Positions 20,675-29,347 of a stretch of 36,035 nt of DNA are shown piece by piece. Position 1 is the stretch's first letter. Each line of letters opens with the position of its first letter. This DNA comes from an uncultured Rivibacter sp. Lineage in GTDB: Bacteria > Pseudomonadota > Gammaproteobacteria > Burkholderiales > Burkholderiaceae. The position numbers and the translations under genes are program-made. The notes under the pieces were generated by a model, which worked only from the letters and a program-made list of their open reading frames with translations, had not been told where the DNA came from and ran no database searches. The stretch lies in NCBI GenBank assembly GCA_946481025.1, contig CAMLNA010000030.1:1-36035 (forward strand). Direction: 5' to 3'.

Positions 20675-22054
20675 ATGAAGCAGACATCCCGCGCGGGCCT
20701 GGCGGCCTTCGCGCTCGTGGCCACCGCCGCGCTCGCCGGCAACGAGTTCGCCGGATCGGCGTCGACGGCCGGCGGTTACCCGACCTGGGACTCGGACCTG
20801 ATCAACATCGAGGCGGTCACGCAGACCGGCCGCGGCGTTTACGTCGCGGTGCTCGACACCGGCCTCGCACCCAACTGGCGCGACTACTTCCCGCGGGCGC
20901 GGGTGGCCGAGCACCTGGGTACCGGGTTCGAGCAGTCGGTGGTGTTCCGCCAGGGCGCCGACCCCTGCCAGGTCGAGGCCGAGGTCGGCCCGCTGCGGCG
21001 CACGACCTGGGTCGGCTCGACCGGCTCGCAGCACGGCACCCATGTAGCGAGCACCATCGTCGGCTACAACTACCGCAGCCCGAGCGACGCCGCCGGCGGC
21101 TTTGCCCTGCCGCCTCTCCAGGTGCGCGGCATCGCCCCGGACGTGACGATCATCCCGGTCAAGGTGCTGGCCGACTACCAGGTGCCGCCGGCGCCGCGCT
21201 GCCCCGACCCTGATCTCGCTGCCGGCGGGCATGCGGTGTTCGGCACCTCGGCCATGATCGCCGCCGGGCTGGACCACGTGACCCGGCTGGCCACGGCCGG
21301 CTACCGCCCCATGGTCGTCAACATGAGCCTGGGCGGTTCGGCGCTCGAGCCGGTGGAACAGGCCGCGCTCGACCGGGCCATCGCCGCCGGCGTGATCGTG
21401 GTCGCCGCCGCCGGCAATGAGGGCGAGGCCGGCATGGGCTACCCGGGCGCCTACGCGCCGGTCATCTCGGCCGGCTCCGTGGGCTGGACCGGTGAATGGC
21501 TGTTCCCCGGTGCCGGCCCGCGCTACCGCATGTGGTGGCTGCAGTACCCGAACGCGCCGATGGTGCCCGCCAGCGGCGACACGGCCGACCCGACGTCCAT
21601 CGCCGAGGTCTATGTGAGCGACTTCAGCAGCCGGGCCATCGCCGCCCGCGGCCACCAGCTCGACGTGCTGGCGCCGGGCTCCTGGGTGCGCGGGCCGTTC
21701 GCCGGCGAGCCGGGCTACAACCACCTGCCGTGGTGGTCGAACGGGGCGGGCGCGCTGCGCGGCCGCAACTCCGGCAACTTCTTCTACGTGGGTGGCACCT
21801 CGATGGCGACGCCGCACGTCGCGGCGGTCGCGGCCCTGATGCTGCAGAAGAACCCGTCGCTGGGGCAGGCCCAGGTCGAGTCCATCCTGAAGTCCACGGC
21901 GCTCGCCATTCCGGCGGTCGGGTCGCGGCAGGTGTTCGACTTCGATCACTTCGCCGACATCGTCTGGGACAACGATTGCGCGGCGCTCGGCGCCTGCGAC
22001 GCCGTGGGCAGCGGGCTGGTCCGCGCCGACGCGGCGCTCGCCGCCACACCCTGA
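20675..22054 (+). CDS. Secreted subtilisin-like serine protease (S8)
   Basis: A 459-residue protease. The signal peptide is about residues 1-21 (AGLAAFALVATAALA). The catalytic triad is visible: Asp in YVAVLDTGLAP near 61, His in SQHGTHVAST near 123, Ser in GGTSMATPHVAAVAA near 372. The oxyanion Asn is in VAAAGNEGEAG near 249. The catalytic core begins almost directly after the signal, so there is no I9-type propeptide. It has insertions of unusual size between the Asp and His motifs and after AGNEG. GGAGG lies 7 bases before the ATG. It is a single-gene unit just outside the integron. Confidence 0.92.
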   Translation: MKQTSRAGLAAFALVATAALAGNEFAGSASTAGGYPTWDSDLINIEAVTQTGRGVYVAVLDTGLAPNWRDYFPRARVAEHLGTGFEQSVVFRQGADPCQVEAEVGPLRRTTWVGSTGSQHGTHVASTIVGYNYRSPSDAAGGFALPPLQVRGIAPDVTIIPVKVLADYQVPPAPRCPDPDLAAGGHAVFGTSAMIAAGLDHVTRLATAGYRPMVVNMSLGGSALEPVEQAALDRAIAAGVIVVAAAGNEGEAGMGYPGAYAPVISAGSVGWTGEWLFPGAGPRYRMWWLQYPNAPMVPASGDTADPTSIAEVYVSDFSSRAIAARGHQLDVLAPGSWVRGPFAGEPGYNHLPWWSNGAGALRGRNSGNFFYVGGTSMATPHVAAVAALMLQKNPSLGQAQVESILKSTALAIPAVGSRQVFDFDHFADIVWDNDCAALGACDAVGSGLVRADAALAATP

Positions 22055-22101
22055 AAGAAGCCGCAGCCTCCCCTGGCGGGCGGCTGCGGCGGCTCTTCGG
22101 C

Positions 22102-22148
22102 GGCGCCGCCGCGCAGCCGATGCATCCTGGCCTGCAGCTGGCGCCGCT
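22102..22148 (+). repeat. Dispersed 47-bp repeat, copy A
   Basis: Begins and ends with GGCGCC, with GCAG...CTGC pairing inside. It matches the copy at 27997-28043 at 38 of 47 positions without gaps, including GGCCTGCA and CTGGCGCCGCT. Translated in one frame both copies give QPMH-x-GLQLAPL, a peptide I recall from many spurious small proteins of betaproteobacteria. It lies between the protease gene and the convergent fusion gene. Confidence 0.7.
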
Positions 22149-22171
22149 CGCTCGGTCCTTGCCGAGGGCAG

Positions 22172-24472
22172 TCAGGGTTGTGAAGCGGTGACGCTGCGGA
22201 TGTGAGCGGCGATCTCGTGGAGCACGCCGGCGATGTCGTCCCGCACGCTCGCGGCGCGCGGCAGCAGCTCGCGTGTCTGTTCGTCCAGGTAGATCGCGCG
22301 GTTGAGTTCGACCTGCAGGCTTTCATGCCCGCGCGAGGGGGCGCCGAACTTGCGCAGCAGGTCCTGGCCCGCATACGGGTCGTTGACGGCGACGCTGTAG
22401 CCCCGTCGACGGAATGCATGCGCCACCAATTCTGTGAAGGCAGCGCTGCAACTCCGGCCGTTGAGGTCGCCCAGCACCACGTCGGCCAACGGCCCGGGCG
22501 CCACGAGGCCCAGCCGCTCGTAGGCGTTGCTCGGCATGGAGTGCAGGTTCAGATGCCAGCGCGGGCCTCTGCGAGCGGCTTCTTCCAGTGCCTTCGCCAG
22601 CGCGAGCCGGTACGGCCGCCAGTAATGTTCGATGCGGTGCATCACTTCGCGTGCCGGCAGGCGCCGTTCGTAGATGAGCGCGCGCGTGGGCGTATGACTG
22701 GAGACCAGCCCGTTGCCCAGCGCCAGCGTGCGCGCCGTGGGTGTTGCCTCGCCGGACCAGACGCCGTCCAGCATGGCCGGGTCGATGTCGGTCACATGGC
22801 GGTTCGTGTCGATGTAGCTGCGCGGGAACGTCGCATGCACGAGGGTGCCACCCACCTGTGGCACGGCGTCCCACAGCCATTGCACATGCGTGTCCTCGCA
22901 CTTGCGCAAGTCGGCGATGTCGACGGTGTACCTGAAGTCGGCCGGGTAGTCGGTGCCGCTGTGCGGCGAGTCGCACACCAGTGGGATCGGAGCCGCTGTC
23001 GCGGACAACACCTGGACCGGCTGAGCGGGACGGAGGGCTTGGGCTGGGGGCATGGACCCTGCGCGCACGCCGCGAGTGCCGAAACGCTGGCCCTCATCGC
23101 CGCCCGCCTCGAACATCAGCTGCCGCATCAGGTCCCGAAGCGGTACGTCCATGGGTGCGGCCAGCATGCTCCGAACCGTCTCCAGGCGGCCCTGCGGCAG
23201 GACATCGGCGCAGCACATGTCGAACTTGGCGCGTCGGTCCTCCGGCGTGAACGGGTCACCCAGGCCGCCTTTCATGTGCTGCACAAGGCGTTCGAACCGG
23301 CGGCCGTCCTTCAAGCGCACCGTCACCCGATGCGGCATGTGGCTGGCGGCGCTCTCGGCGCCCTCTACGGAGCCGGGGTACTTGACCATCGTGACCAGCG
23401 GCATCAGGCGACGCGTGGCCTCGTCCTGGACCGCTTCGGCGGTGTAGTCGGCCAGGGTGAGTCGCCCGAAGCGCAGCGCCAGCGCGAGCGCGTACTGCAT
23501 GCTGAACTGAGCCTGCTTGTGGTTCTTCGGCTCCGGGTAGCGCAGGTTGACCGTGATCCCGTGACTCACTTCCACCACCACCGACTCAACGTCTTCGGCG
23601 CCGAATCCGTGATGGTGGCGCAGCGCCAGGATGCCGGCGATGGCCCTGTGCGTGGCCCCGCAGGACGGCCACAGTTTGAAGGCCATGCCGGACCACTCGA
23701 TGGCCAGCGGCTCGCCGTCGCGCGGCAAGACGCCGGACCAGTCGGCGTGCTTGACGCCGGAGTACAGCTCGCCGAAGCCGTAGGGGCCTTCCAGAGCCTT
23801 GTCGCTGGCCCTCAGGCCATTGCGCGCCAGCCTTGCAGCCGTCACGCCGGCCTGCGCCGCCAAGCCGGCGTGCAGCGGCTTGGCTTCGGTTCCGAACTGC
23901 ACTTTGGGGCCGGCGCTCATCGACACCGACAAGGCCAGTGCATGCGTCATCTCCGGTGCGGCCAGGCCCATGAGGCGGCCGCAGGCTACCGCTGCGGCCA
24001 GGGCGCCGATGGTGGAAGTGCCGTGCCATCCGCGGTCGGTGTGCGCCCTGTCCAGCGCGCAGCCGATGCGCGCCATGACCTCCGACGCGACGATCAGGGC
24101 ATCCAGCGCGTGCCGCCCACGCAGGTCGGCCTCGTGGCCCACGGACAGGATGGCCGGCACGACCACGGCGCACAGGTGGCCCAGGCCGATGAGGAAGTTC
24201 TCGTCCATTTCGACCGCGTGGGCCGCGTATCCGTTGGCCAGCGCGGCTTCTGCGGGAGAGGTCAAGAAGCTGGCGCCGATGACCGGCACCGAACCGCCGA
24301 CGCTCAGGGTGTTGCGCACCGCTTCGGCACCGCGGTCTCCGGCCCCCGCGATCGCGCAGGCGATCGTGTCCTCCCAGGCATGGGCCGCGATGCCCCACAC
24401 TTTGGGCGACCATTCGCCGCCCACTTCCGCCGCCCAACGTCCGAGTTCATGGGTTGCGCAGGAGTCGCTCAT
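22172..24472 (-). CDS. MmgE/PrpD - N-formylglutamate amidohydrolase fusion
   Basis: One uninterrupted frame of 766 residues. Residues 1 to about 455 are a full MmgE/PrpD domain (2-methylcitrate dehydratase/aconitate-decarboxylase fold), with HAVEMDEN, GWHGTSTIGALAAAVACGRL, GTEAKPLHAGLAAQAGVTAA and FKLWPSCGATH. After a Pro/Ala linker containing a Met (codon at 23053), residues from about 490 form a full N-formylglutamate amidohydrolase. This part has PLVCDSPHSGTDYP, FPRSYIDTNR, WHLNLHSMPSNAY, VLGDLNGRSC, NDPYAGQDLLRKFG and SLQVELNRAIYLDE. The likely role is a dehydratase or decarboxylase plus deformylase/amidase acting on a taken-up carboxylic amide. AAGGGAA precedes ATG 24472. It is the last gene of the operon. 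Confidence 0.92.
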   Translation of the reverse strand: MSDSCATHELGRWAAEVGGEWSPKVWGIAAHAWEDTIACAIAGAGDRGAEAVRNTLSVGGSVPVIGASFLTSPAEAALANGYAAHAVEMDENFLIGLGHLCAVVVPAILSVGHEADLRGRHALDALIVASEVMARIGCALDRAHTDRGWHGTSTIGALAAAVACGRLMGLAAPEMTHALALSVSMSAGPKVQFGTEAKPLHAGLAAQAGVTAARLARNGLRASDKALEGPYGFGELYSGVKHADWSGVLPRDGEPLAIEWSGMAFKLWPSCGATHRAIAGILALRHHHGFGAEDVESVVVEVSHGITVNLRYPEPKNHKQAQFSMQYALALALRFGRLTLADYTAEAVQDEATRRLMPLVTMVKYPGSVEGAESAASHMPHRVTVRLKDGRRFERLVQHMKGGLGDPFTPEDRRAKFDMCCADVLPQGRLETVRSMLAAPMDVPLRDLMRQLMFEAGGDEGQRFGTRGVRAGSMPPAQALRPAQPVQVLSATAAPIPLVCDSPHSGTDYPADFRYTVDIADLRKCEDTHVQWLWDAVPQVGGTLVHATFPRSYIDTNRHVTDIDPAMLDGVWSGEATPTARTLALGNGLVSSHTPTRALIYERRLPAREVMHRIEHYWRPYRLALAKALEEAARRGPRWHLNLHSMPSNAYERLGLVAPGPLADVVLGDLNGRSCSAAFTELVAHAFRRRGYSVAVNDPYAGQDLLRKFGAPSRGHESLQVELNRAIYLDEQTRELLPRAASVRDDIAGVLHEIAAHIRSVTASQP

Positions 24473-24544
24473 TTCTTGATTCCCTTGGTGATGATGATTG
24501 ATCGGCCACGGACGCTCCACCACACCCGCCGATCTGCCGCCCGG

Positions 24545-25708
24545 TCAATCCGTGATCCGCTCCGCTTCGGAGACCATCACGAAGTTGGTATAGCGGCTGC
24601 CCACACGTCTGCCCGCGCCGAAGTGGACGCGGTATCCGCTTGGCCCGTCCAAGGAGGCGGACTCCATGGCGCGCGTGAAGCGTTGTCTGTCCAGGTCGGG
24701 GCCACTGCGCTGCAGGGCTTGGACGATGAAGCGGCCGACGATGAAACCCTCGAACTCGGTGAAGTCCGGCTTGGCCGCCGGGTCCTTGCGCAGCTGCTGT
24801 TCGCGGTAGGCCGTCACCAGTGGGTGGGCGCCGCGGTGGGGGTTGGGCACGACCTGCGTCACGATGATGCCCCGCGCAGCCGGGCCCAGCTCCTTGACCA
24901 GCAGCGGGATGTCCACCAGATTGCGTGCGAAGTAGCGCACCGAGCCGCAGCCCTTGGCCACCATGCCCCGCACGACGGCGGTAGCGTCCCGGCCCGAGAC
25001 GCCAAGGAAGACCACCCTCGGGCAGGCCGGCGTGGCCAGCGATGCAATCGCCGGCTGCGCCGCCTCGTCCGAGTTGGCCGGGTTGATCTGCATGGTGGCG
25101 GTGGCCACCAGCCTGCGGCCTGTGGCCTGCAGCCTTGCGGCCACTTCCTTGCGCACATCCTCGCCCAGCGGGTTGGCGTAATGGACCATGGCCACGTTCT
25201 TGTAGCCCACGGTGTCGATGTGGCGCACGATCGCCGCCAGTTCGTCGCTGGCGCTGGCGCGGAACATGAACACATGGGGCACCGTGCTCTCGTAAAGCTC
25301 CGGCATCGCCGCGTAAGGTCCGACCAGAGGTGTGTCGGACTCGCGCGCCAGCGGCAGCGCTGCCCGCACAGGGCCCGTGAAGGTGTAGCCCACAAGCGCG
25401 AACACGCCGGCGTCTATGAGCTTGCGGGTGTTGGCCCGCGCGGTTTCGGCGTTGTTGCCGTCGTCCAGCGACATCAGCTCCAGCCTGCGGCCGTGCACGC
25501 CACCAGACCGGTTGGCCGCCTCGAACGCCAGCAGCAGGCCGTCGCGGTACTGCTTGCCCAGTTCGGTGCCGCTCGTGCCGCTGAGCTTGGCCGACTGCCC
25601 CAGCAGGATGCGATCGTTGGAGACCCCGGGAACCCCGGCCGAGGCCGACCCTTGAACGAAAACTGCGCCCAGAGCCAAGCTAGCCGCAAGCAAACGCCTT
25701 GTCAGCAT
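24545..25708 (-). CDS. ABC transporter substrate-binding protein (Leu/Ile/Val type)
   Basis: Periplasmic binding protein of the Peripla_BP_6 (LivJ-like) family, 387 residues. The signal peptide is about residues 1-24 (LLAASLALGAVFVQGSASA). The mature start ILLGQSAKLSGTSGTELGKQYRDG and VHGRRLELMSLDDGNN are typical of the family, as are LVGYTFTGPVRAALPLA and the TDVYEGFIVG-like FTEFEGFIVGRFIVQAL. AAGGAAA precedes the start. It follows the Bug receptor gene by 90 bases and precedes the fusion gene by 72. No ABC permease or ATPase is adjacent, so it must use a transporter encoded elsewhere or act as a sensor. Confidence 0.9.
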   Translation of the reverse strand: MLTRRLLAASLALGAVFVQGSASAGVPGVSNDRILLGQSAKLSGTSGTELGKQYRDGLLLAFEAANRSGGVHGRRLELMSLDDGNNAETARANTRKLIDAGVFALVGYTFTGPVRAALPLARESDTPLVGPYAAMPELYESTVPHVFMFRASASDELAAIVRHIDTVGYKNVAMVHYANPLGEDVRKEVAARLQATGRRLVATATMQINPANSDEAAQPAIASLATPACPRVVFLGVSGRDATAVVRGMVAKGCGSVRYFARNLVDIPLLVKELGPAARGIIVTQVVPNPHRGAHPLVTAYREQQLRKDPAAKPDFTEFEGFIVGRFIVQALQRSGPDLDRQRFTRAMESASLDGPSGYRVHFGAGRRVGSRYTNFVMVSEAERITD

Positions 25709-25798
25709 GACCGTTTCCTTCGCGATGGGTGGTTGTCCGGTGGCGCGCGGTGCGCTTTTGGCAACGGCGGCGGGAAGTGCCCGTTTGGCGATGCGAGG

Positions 25799-26797
25799 TC
25801 AGCGCGGCGAGTCTTCAGCGATGCCGCCGATGTTCTTGATCAGGGTCTGCCACTTGGTGCGCTCGCTGGCCACGAAGGTCTTGAATGCGGCGGCGGACCC
25901 CCCATCGATCACCGCGCCGCGGCTGAGGATGAAGGCGTTGACCTCACGCACTTTGAGCACGGCGTTCAGCGCCTCGTTCAACCGAGCCACGACCTCCTTC
26001 GGCGTGCCGGCCGGCGCGATCAGCCCCGACCACGAGACCACTTCGTAGCCCGTCACGCCAGCCTCCTGCATTGTCGGCAGTGCCGGGAAGCGCGGGTTGC
26101 GCTGGGCTGAGGTGACCGCCAGCGCCCTGACCTTGCCGCTCTCGATGTGGCTTTCGATGGTGGCCATGTTCTCGAACATCAGGTCGACGCGGCCGCCGAG
26201 CATGTCCTGGACCGCCTGCGGACCCCCGCGATAGGGCACATGCACGAAGTCGACACCGGTTATTTTTCTGTAGACCTCGCCACTGAGGTGGCCGGTACTG
26301 CCGTTGCCCTGCGACCCGAGGAAGAGCTTGCCGGGGTTCTTCTTCAAGTACTGCGTCAGTTCGGCGACCGTCTTGACCGGCAACTCGTTCTTGACGACCA
26401 GCACGTTGGGCTGGTTGGTGAAGCGGGCGATGAACTCGAAGTCCTTCAAGGGGGCGTAGCGTGCCTTGGAGTTGATCTCGGGCGTGATCACCATCGAAGC
26501 GGTGTTGCCGATGCCCAGGGTGTAGCCGTCCGGCGCCGCACGCGCCACCGCGGCCAGCGCGATCGAGCCGCCACCGCCCGGCCGGTTCTCGACAATGAGG
26601 GTCTGCTTCAGGAGCTTGGCCATCTCCTCTGTCGCGCGACGCACGTTCTGGTCGAGCGAGCTGCCGGCCGGGGCCGGGACGATTACCGTGATCGGCTTCT
26701 CCGGCCAGGACGCGGCTCGGGCGCCGCCAACGGCCAGGGCGGCGACCGCCGCCGCTGCGTTCAACACTACTTTCCTGCGGTTCAAGTAGAACTCCAT
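25799..26797 (-). CDS. Bug family solute receptor (TTT-type)
   Basis: Extracytoplasmic solute receptor of the Bug/TctC family, 332 residues and full length. The signal is residues 1-28, with RRK before the hydrophobic core (AAAAVAALAVGGARA). Family motifs are WPEKPITVIVPAPAGSSLDQ, VENRPGGGGSIALAAVARA, PDGYTLGIGN, YRGGPQAVQDMLGGRVDLMF and SWSGLIAPAGTPKEVV. These receptors bind carboxylates and amides in the periplasm. No TctA/TctB membrane genes follow, as is usual for the many orphan Bug genes of Burkholderiales. GGGAAG precedes the ATG. It is the first enzyme/transport gene behind the lysR gene. Confidence 0.93.
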   Translation of the reverse strand: MEFYLNRRKVVLNAAAAVAALAVGGARAASWPEKPITVIVPAPAGSSLDQNVRRATEEMAKLLKQTLIVENRPGGGGSIALAAVARAAPDGYTLGIGNTASMVITPEINSKARYAPLKDFEFIARFTNQPNVLVVKNELPVKTVAELTQYLKKNPGKLFLGSQGNGSTGHLSGEVYRKITGVDFVHVPYRGGPQAVQDMLGGRVDLMFENMATIESHIESGKVRALAVTSAQRNPRFPALPTMQEAGVTGYEVVSWSGLIAPAGTPKEVVARLNEALNAVLKVREVNAFILSRGAVIDGGSAAAFKTFVASERTKWQTLIKNIGGIAEDSPR

Positions 26798-26986
26798 GTC
26801 ACTTCCCTCGGCTGGGCGGTTCGATGCCGTTCGAGCGTCCCCGCCGGGTGCGAAGGCGGTGGCGCTGCGGATGACTCAAGCGTAGCCAGCGCCCCCGTGG
26901 CGGGCCAATGAGATATCCCCCGGCCCCATGAAGTTTGGTAATCCCTTTGCCGCTGTCCCCTTGTCGCGGGCACCCCCAGCGAGCCC

Positions 26987-27877
26987 TCAAACCGAACGCT
27001 CGCGGCCCACGGTCGCCATCATCTGGACGAAGCGGCGCGCCGGGTGGGTGAGCGCGCCTTCGGTGCGGCGGATCCAGTTCAAACGCACTTCGGCCGCCGG
27101 CGACAGCGGCAGCACCCGTACCAGCGCGAGGTCGGCTGCGGAAGCGGTGAACGAATCGATCGTCGCCACACCCACGCCCTGCTCCGCCAGCTTCATGGCC
27201 AGCAGGTTGGTGGTCACCATGATCGGACTGTTCGACAGCTCGTCGACGGTCTGTGATGCCTCGAACATCAGGCCGCCGAAATTGCTGCTGGCCGGGATCC
27301 GAATCAGTGTGCATCGCGCCAGGTCGCTCCAGTCGACTTCCTTTTTCTTGTCGGAGAACTGCGCCCGAGGGGCCACGCACACACCCCGGCCCGACACCAG
27401 CGGCTCTTCGACGATGCCAGGCTTGGGTATGGAGGCCAGCGAGAAGCCGATGTCGGACTGGCGCCTGAGCAGCCGCTCGATGATGCCGGCATGCGATTGC
27501 GTCTCCAGGTGGCAGATGACGTTCGGGTACTGCCTCATGAAGCGCGGCAGCACGTGCGGCAGAAGTACCGACGCGATGGACGGCACGCAGGCCACCCGCA
27601 GGATGGCCTTCCTCTCGGTGTTCAGCTCGCGCACCATGTCGCGCAGCCGCTGGATGCGCGAGGCGATCTCGAAGATCTCGGGCTGCAACGCCAGCGCTTC
27701 CTGCGTTGGCACCAGCCGGCCCTTCTCTCGCACGAACAGCTTGAAGCCCAACCGGTTCTCCGCGCTCTGCAGGAGCTTGGTCACGGCCGGCTGGCTCACG
27801 CTCAGCTGCCGCGCCGCCGCGGTGACGCTGCCCGTGAGCAGGACAGCGTTGCAGATGTCGATGTGGGAAGGTCTCAT
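26987..27877 (-). CDS. LysR family regulator of the receptor/fusion operon
   Basis: A 296-residue LysR-type regulator. The helix-turn-helix is LLTGSVTAAARQLSVSQPAV then TKLLQSAENRLGFKLF. The effector domain begins near residue 91 (AILRVACVPSIASVLLPHVL). It lies upstream of, and in the same direction as, the Bug receptor gene, with 189 bases between, room for a regulated promoter. Such LysR-Bug pairs usually control catabolism of the ligand. The inducer is therefore probably the compound handled by the fusion enzyme. Confidence 0.9.
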   Translation of the reverse strand: MRPSHIDICNAVLLTGSVTAAARQLSVSQPAVTKLLQSAENRLGFKLFVREKGRLVPTQEALALQPEIFEIASRIQRLRDMVRELNTERKAILRVACVPSIASVLLPHVLPRFMRQYPNVICHLETQSHAGIIERLLRRQSDIGFSLASIPKPGIVEEPLVSGRGVCVAPRAQFSDKKKEVDWSDLARCTLIRIPASSNFGGLMFEASQTVDELSNSPIMVTTNLLAMKLAEQGVGVATIDSFTASAADLALVRVLPLSPAAEVRLNWIRRTEGALTHPARRFVQMMATVGRERSV

Positions 27878-27996
27878 GGCACCTCAGGTTCGGGGAACGG
27901 CAGCACTCTAGACCCGTGGGCATGCAAGCGGCAGCCACATCTACAAGACCCACGCCCAGGGCATCTGCACCGACTTCCGCAAGCGAGAAGTTCAAG

Positions 27997-28043
27997 GGCG
28001 CCTCGCTGCAGCCCATGCACGCCGGCCTGCAACTGGCGCCGCT
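27997..28043 (+). repeat. Dispersed 47-bp repeat, copy B
   Basis: Same unit and orientation as at 22102. GGCGCC occurs at both ends (27997-28002 and 28035-28040), with GGCCTGCA inside. It lies in the 294-base gap between the lysR gene and the RND operon. The rest of that gap holds no gene; a promoter for the efflux genes must lie between here and 28150 but no clear box is seen. Confidence 0.7.
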
Positions 28044-28171
28044 TAGGCGACGGTTCGTCGCGCGGCGCCATCTCCCCGCCTGCGCATCGCGTAAGCTTGC
28101 GCGCCACCAGCGCTTACAACGCTGCGCAACTCTTACAGACACACCCCTCCACGAGAGCCGGGAGTTCCTCG

Positions 28172-29338
28172 ATGACGACGATCCGACTGCTGGCGGCCGC
28201 CACCCTGGCCGCCGCCACCCTGCTCGCCGCCTGCGGCAAGGCCGACAAGTCCGACAAGGGCGCAGACGCTGCCCACGCAAAGAAGCCCGCCGCCCTGCTG
28301 CTGGCCCCCGAAGACCTGCGGACGCTCGCCCCCGGCAGCCTGTCCAGCGGCCCGGTCGTGACAGGCTCCCTGCAGCCCGAACGCCGTGCCGACCTGCGCG
28401 CCGAAGTGTCCGCGGTGGTGCTGCAGGTGCTGAAGGAAAACGGCGACAGCGTGAAGCGCGGCGACCTGCTGGTGAGGCTGGACGACACCGCCATCCGCGA
28501 CAGCCTCAATTCGGCGCAGGAGTCGGCGCGCGCGGCCGGGCAGGCCTTCGAGCAGGCCGAGCGCCAGGTGCAGCGGCTGAAGACGCTGCAGGGCCAGGGC
28601 ATGACCTCGATGCAGGCGCTGGAAGACGCGGAGGTGCGCCGCAACAACGCGCAAAGCGAGCTCGCGGCGGCGCGTGCGCGGGTCGTGTCGGCCCAGCAGC
28701 AGCTGCGCCGCACCGAGGTGCGCGCGCCGTTCGACGGCGTGGTGAGCGAGCGCAAGGCCTCGGCCGGCGACACCGCTCAGGTGGGCAAGGAACTCATCAA
28801 GGTGATGGACCCGGCCAGCATGCGTTTCGAAGGCCTGGTGTCGGCCGACCGGCTGCATGAGATCAAGCCCGGCCAGGTGGTGAGCTTCCGGGTCAACGGC
28901 TATCCGAACACCGAATTCACCGGCAAGGTGAGGCGCGTGGATGCCGCGGCCAATGCCAGCACCCGCCAGGTGGAGGTGCTGGTGGGCTTCGATGACGCGA
29001 GGACGGCGCCTCGCGTGGCCGGCCTCTATGCCGAAGGCCGCATCGAGTCGGGCAGCACGCCGGCGCTCATGCTGGCCGAAGCCTCCATCGTGCGCGCCGG
29101 CGATGCGGCCCATGTGTGGGTGGTGAAGGACAACCTGCTCAAGAAGGTGAGCGTGCAGCTCGGCGAACGCGACCCGCGCCGCGGCGAATATCCGGTGAAG
29201 AGCGGCCTGTCCGCGGGCGACCGCATCCTGCGCAACCCCGGCAGCACCCTGGCCGACGGCCAGGCGGTGGAGTTCGTGCGGCCGGCCGCCGCCGCGGCCG
29301 AGGGTGTCCACGGACCGGCGTCCGCTGCCGTGAAGTGA
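28172..29338 (+). CDS. RND efflux periplasmic adaptor (lipoprotein)
   Basis: Membrane fusion protein of 388 residues linking an RND pump to an outer-membrane channel. The signal peptide ends in a lipobox, LLAAC, with Cys21 as lipid site. A biotinyl/lipoyl half-motif follows (AEVSAVVLQVLKENGDSVKRGDLLVRLDD), then a coiled-coil hairpin (residues about 105-180) and the second half TEVRAPFDGVVSERKASAGD. The beta-barrel is SMRFEGLVSADRLHEIKPGQVV onward. GGGAG lies 9 bases before the ATG. The pump gene starts 9 bases after the stop. No outer-membrane TolC-type gene or local regulator is present. Confidence 0.93.
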   Translation: MTTIRLLAAATLAAATLLAACGKADKSDKGADAAHAKKPAALLLAPEDLRTLAPGSLSSGPVVTGSLQPERRADLRAEVSAVVLQVLKENGDSVKRGDLLVRLDDTAIRDSLNSAQESARAAGQAFEQAERQVQRLKTLQGQGMTSMQALEDAEVRRNNAQSELAAARARVVSAQQQLRRTEVRAPFDGVVSERKASAGDTAQVGKELIKVMDPASMRFEGLVSADRLHEIKPGQVVSFRVNGYPNTEFTGKVRRVDAAANASTRQVEVLVGFDDARTAPRVAGLYAEGRIESGSTPALMLAEASIVRAGDAAHVWVVKDNLLKKVSVQLGERDPRRGEYPVKSGLSAGDRILRNPGSTLADGQAVEFVRPAAAAAEGVHGPASAAVK

Positions 29339-29347
29339 GGTAGCGCC

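Noticed and set aside
22202..26110. A 1302-codon open frame on the plus strand
   Set aside because: It is antisense to the fusion gene and the receptor genes, all of which have clear motifs. The long frame results from high third-position GC. The product has no recognisable domain.
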